Assembly (NCBI GenBank): GCA_964555645.1
Contig: CAZKTA010000005.1
Span: forward strand, 120,212-184,211
Length of the DNA: 64,000 nt
Direction of reading: 5' to 3'
Source of the DNA: DTLC01 sp964555645
GTDB lineage: Bacteria; Verrucomicrobiota; Verrucomicrobiia; Limisphaerales; DTLC01
Position 1 is the first letter of the stretch. Each line of letters starts with the position of its first letter. A program made the translations under genes and the position numbers. Positions 63,755-64,000 of this stretch are shown here, in pieces. The notes under the pieces were generated by a model that did no database searches, had not been told where the DNA came from, and saw nothing but the letters and a program-made list of their open reading frames with translations.

Positions 63755-64000
63755 CTGCCACGAAGATACCCGTGACCGGTGTAGCTGTAAAACTGAGCTT
63801 GCCGGCCGGCCTGAGTCCAGGTCTGGCAAAGGCAAAAAAAATTTCAAAGCTGAAGTGGTTCTGCGTTGTCAAATTGGTTAAAAATGTTGGCGCATGGACG
63901 AGCCGGCCAATGAAGGCGAGTTGATCGCCCAAAGCAAGAATGGCGACCATGCGCAACTGGCGTGTTAGCTTCAGCGGCTCGCTGAAGCCTCTCAGTCGCT
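63738..64000 (-). CDS. 3' end of an unidentified open frame, cut by the window edge
   Basis: On the minus strand an open frame enters at 64000 and ends at 63738, overlapping the mnmA start by 17 bases. The visible 86 residues include FSEPLKLTRQLRMVAILALG and the ending GIFVADDADS. The even, protein-like composition and position upstream of mnmA suggest a genuine gene end, but no family motif is recognised. It could also be chance, as the frame is short. The start lies beyond the window. Confidence 0.35.
   Translation of the reverse strand, partial: RLRGFSEPLKLTRQLRMVAILALGDQLAFIGRLVHAPTFLTNLTTQNHFSFEIFFAFARPGLRPAGKLSFTATPVTGIFVADDADS

Overview
The window looks like a chromosomal segment of a Verrucomicrobiota bacterium, probably near Limisphaerales/Pedosphaeraceae. 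This is inferred from gene content: secreted pectinases carrying autotransporter-associated beta-strand repeats and a TTN...RFY-type C-terminus, an MglA GTPase/roadblock cluster beside a DUF4388 response regulator, a TIGR03790 protein, a giant CoA-dehydratase-activase gene, and mostly weak or absent Shine-Dalgarno sequences. Nothing clearly phage-like, no CRISPR array, no rRNA and no intact insertion sequence was seen.

Layout. 0-10 kb: argG, a frameshifted metallo-beta-lactamase-fold gene, a large M48 membrane protease, then two divergent gene groups. One encodes a roadblock protein, an MglA-type GTPase and a 602-residue scaffold with a roadblock-like C-terminus. The other encodes a receiver-DUF4388 regulator and two small conserved-looking proteins. 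10-13 kb: acpP and fabF (fatty-acid synthesis, separated by a strong hairpin) and an RluE-like pseudouridine synthase. 12.7-21.6 kb: an envelope or prenyl-lipid group (GT-C-like membrane glycosyltransferase, HAD-UbiA fusion, GMC oxidoreductase, two overlapping NAD-epimerases, apolipoprotein N-acyltransferase). 21.7-26.3 kb: a 1515-residue 2-hydroxyacyl-CoA dehydratase activase-like protein. 26.3-27.1 kb: a non-coding stretch with REP-like palindromes and a decayed coding remnant. 27.1-29.6 kb: a PhnP-like hydrolase and a TIGR03790 protein.

29.8-55.0 kb is a pectin/rhamnogalacturonan-degradation locus, all on the minus strand and read from 55 kb down to 29.8 kb: SUMF1-sialidase-MORN fusion, two PL1 pectate lyases, a PL11 rhamnogalacturonan lyase, a GH43-like/GH-A fusion, a GH2-like enzyme with a discoidin domain, a DUF4450 enzyme and a CE8 pectin methylesterase. 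Several junctions overlap by 4 bp (ATGA or GTGA), which supports one or a few polycistronic units. All products have export signals. No SusC/SusD pair, transporter or regulator lies in the locus. Its upstream edge abuts a tRNA-Pro(GGG) gene.

55-64 kb: tRNA-Pro with a good promoter, a TMTC-like membrane/TPR protein, a SAM methyltransferase, a metal-uptake group (ABC permease, metal-binding protein, His-rich porin-like protein, small His/Cys protein; no ATPase gene beside them), mnmA, and the 3' end of an unidentified open frame that runs off the window.
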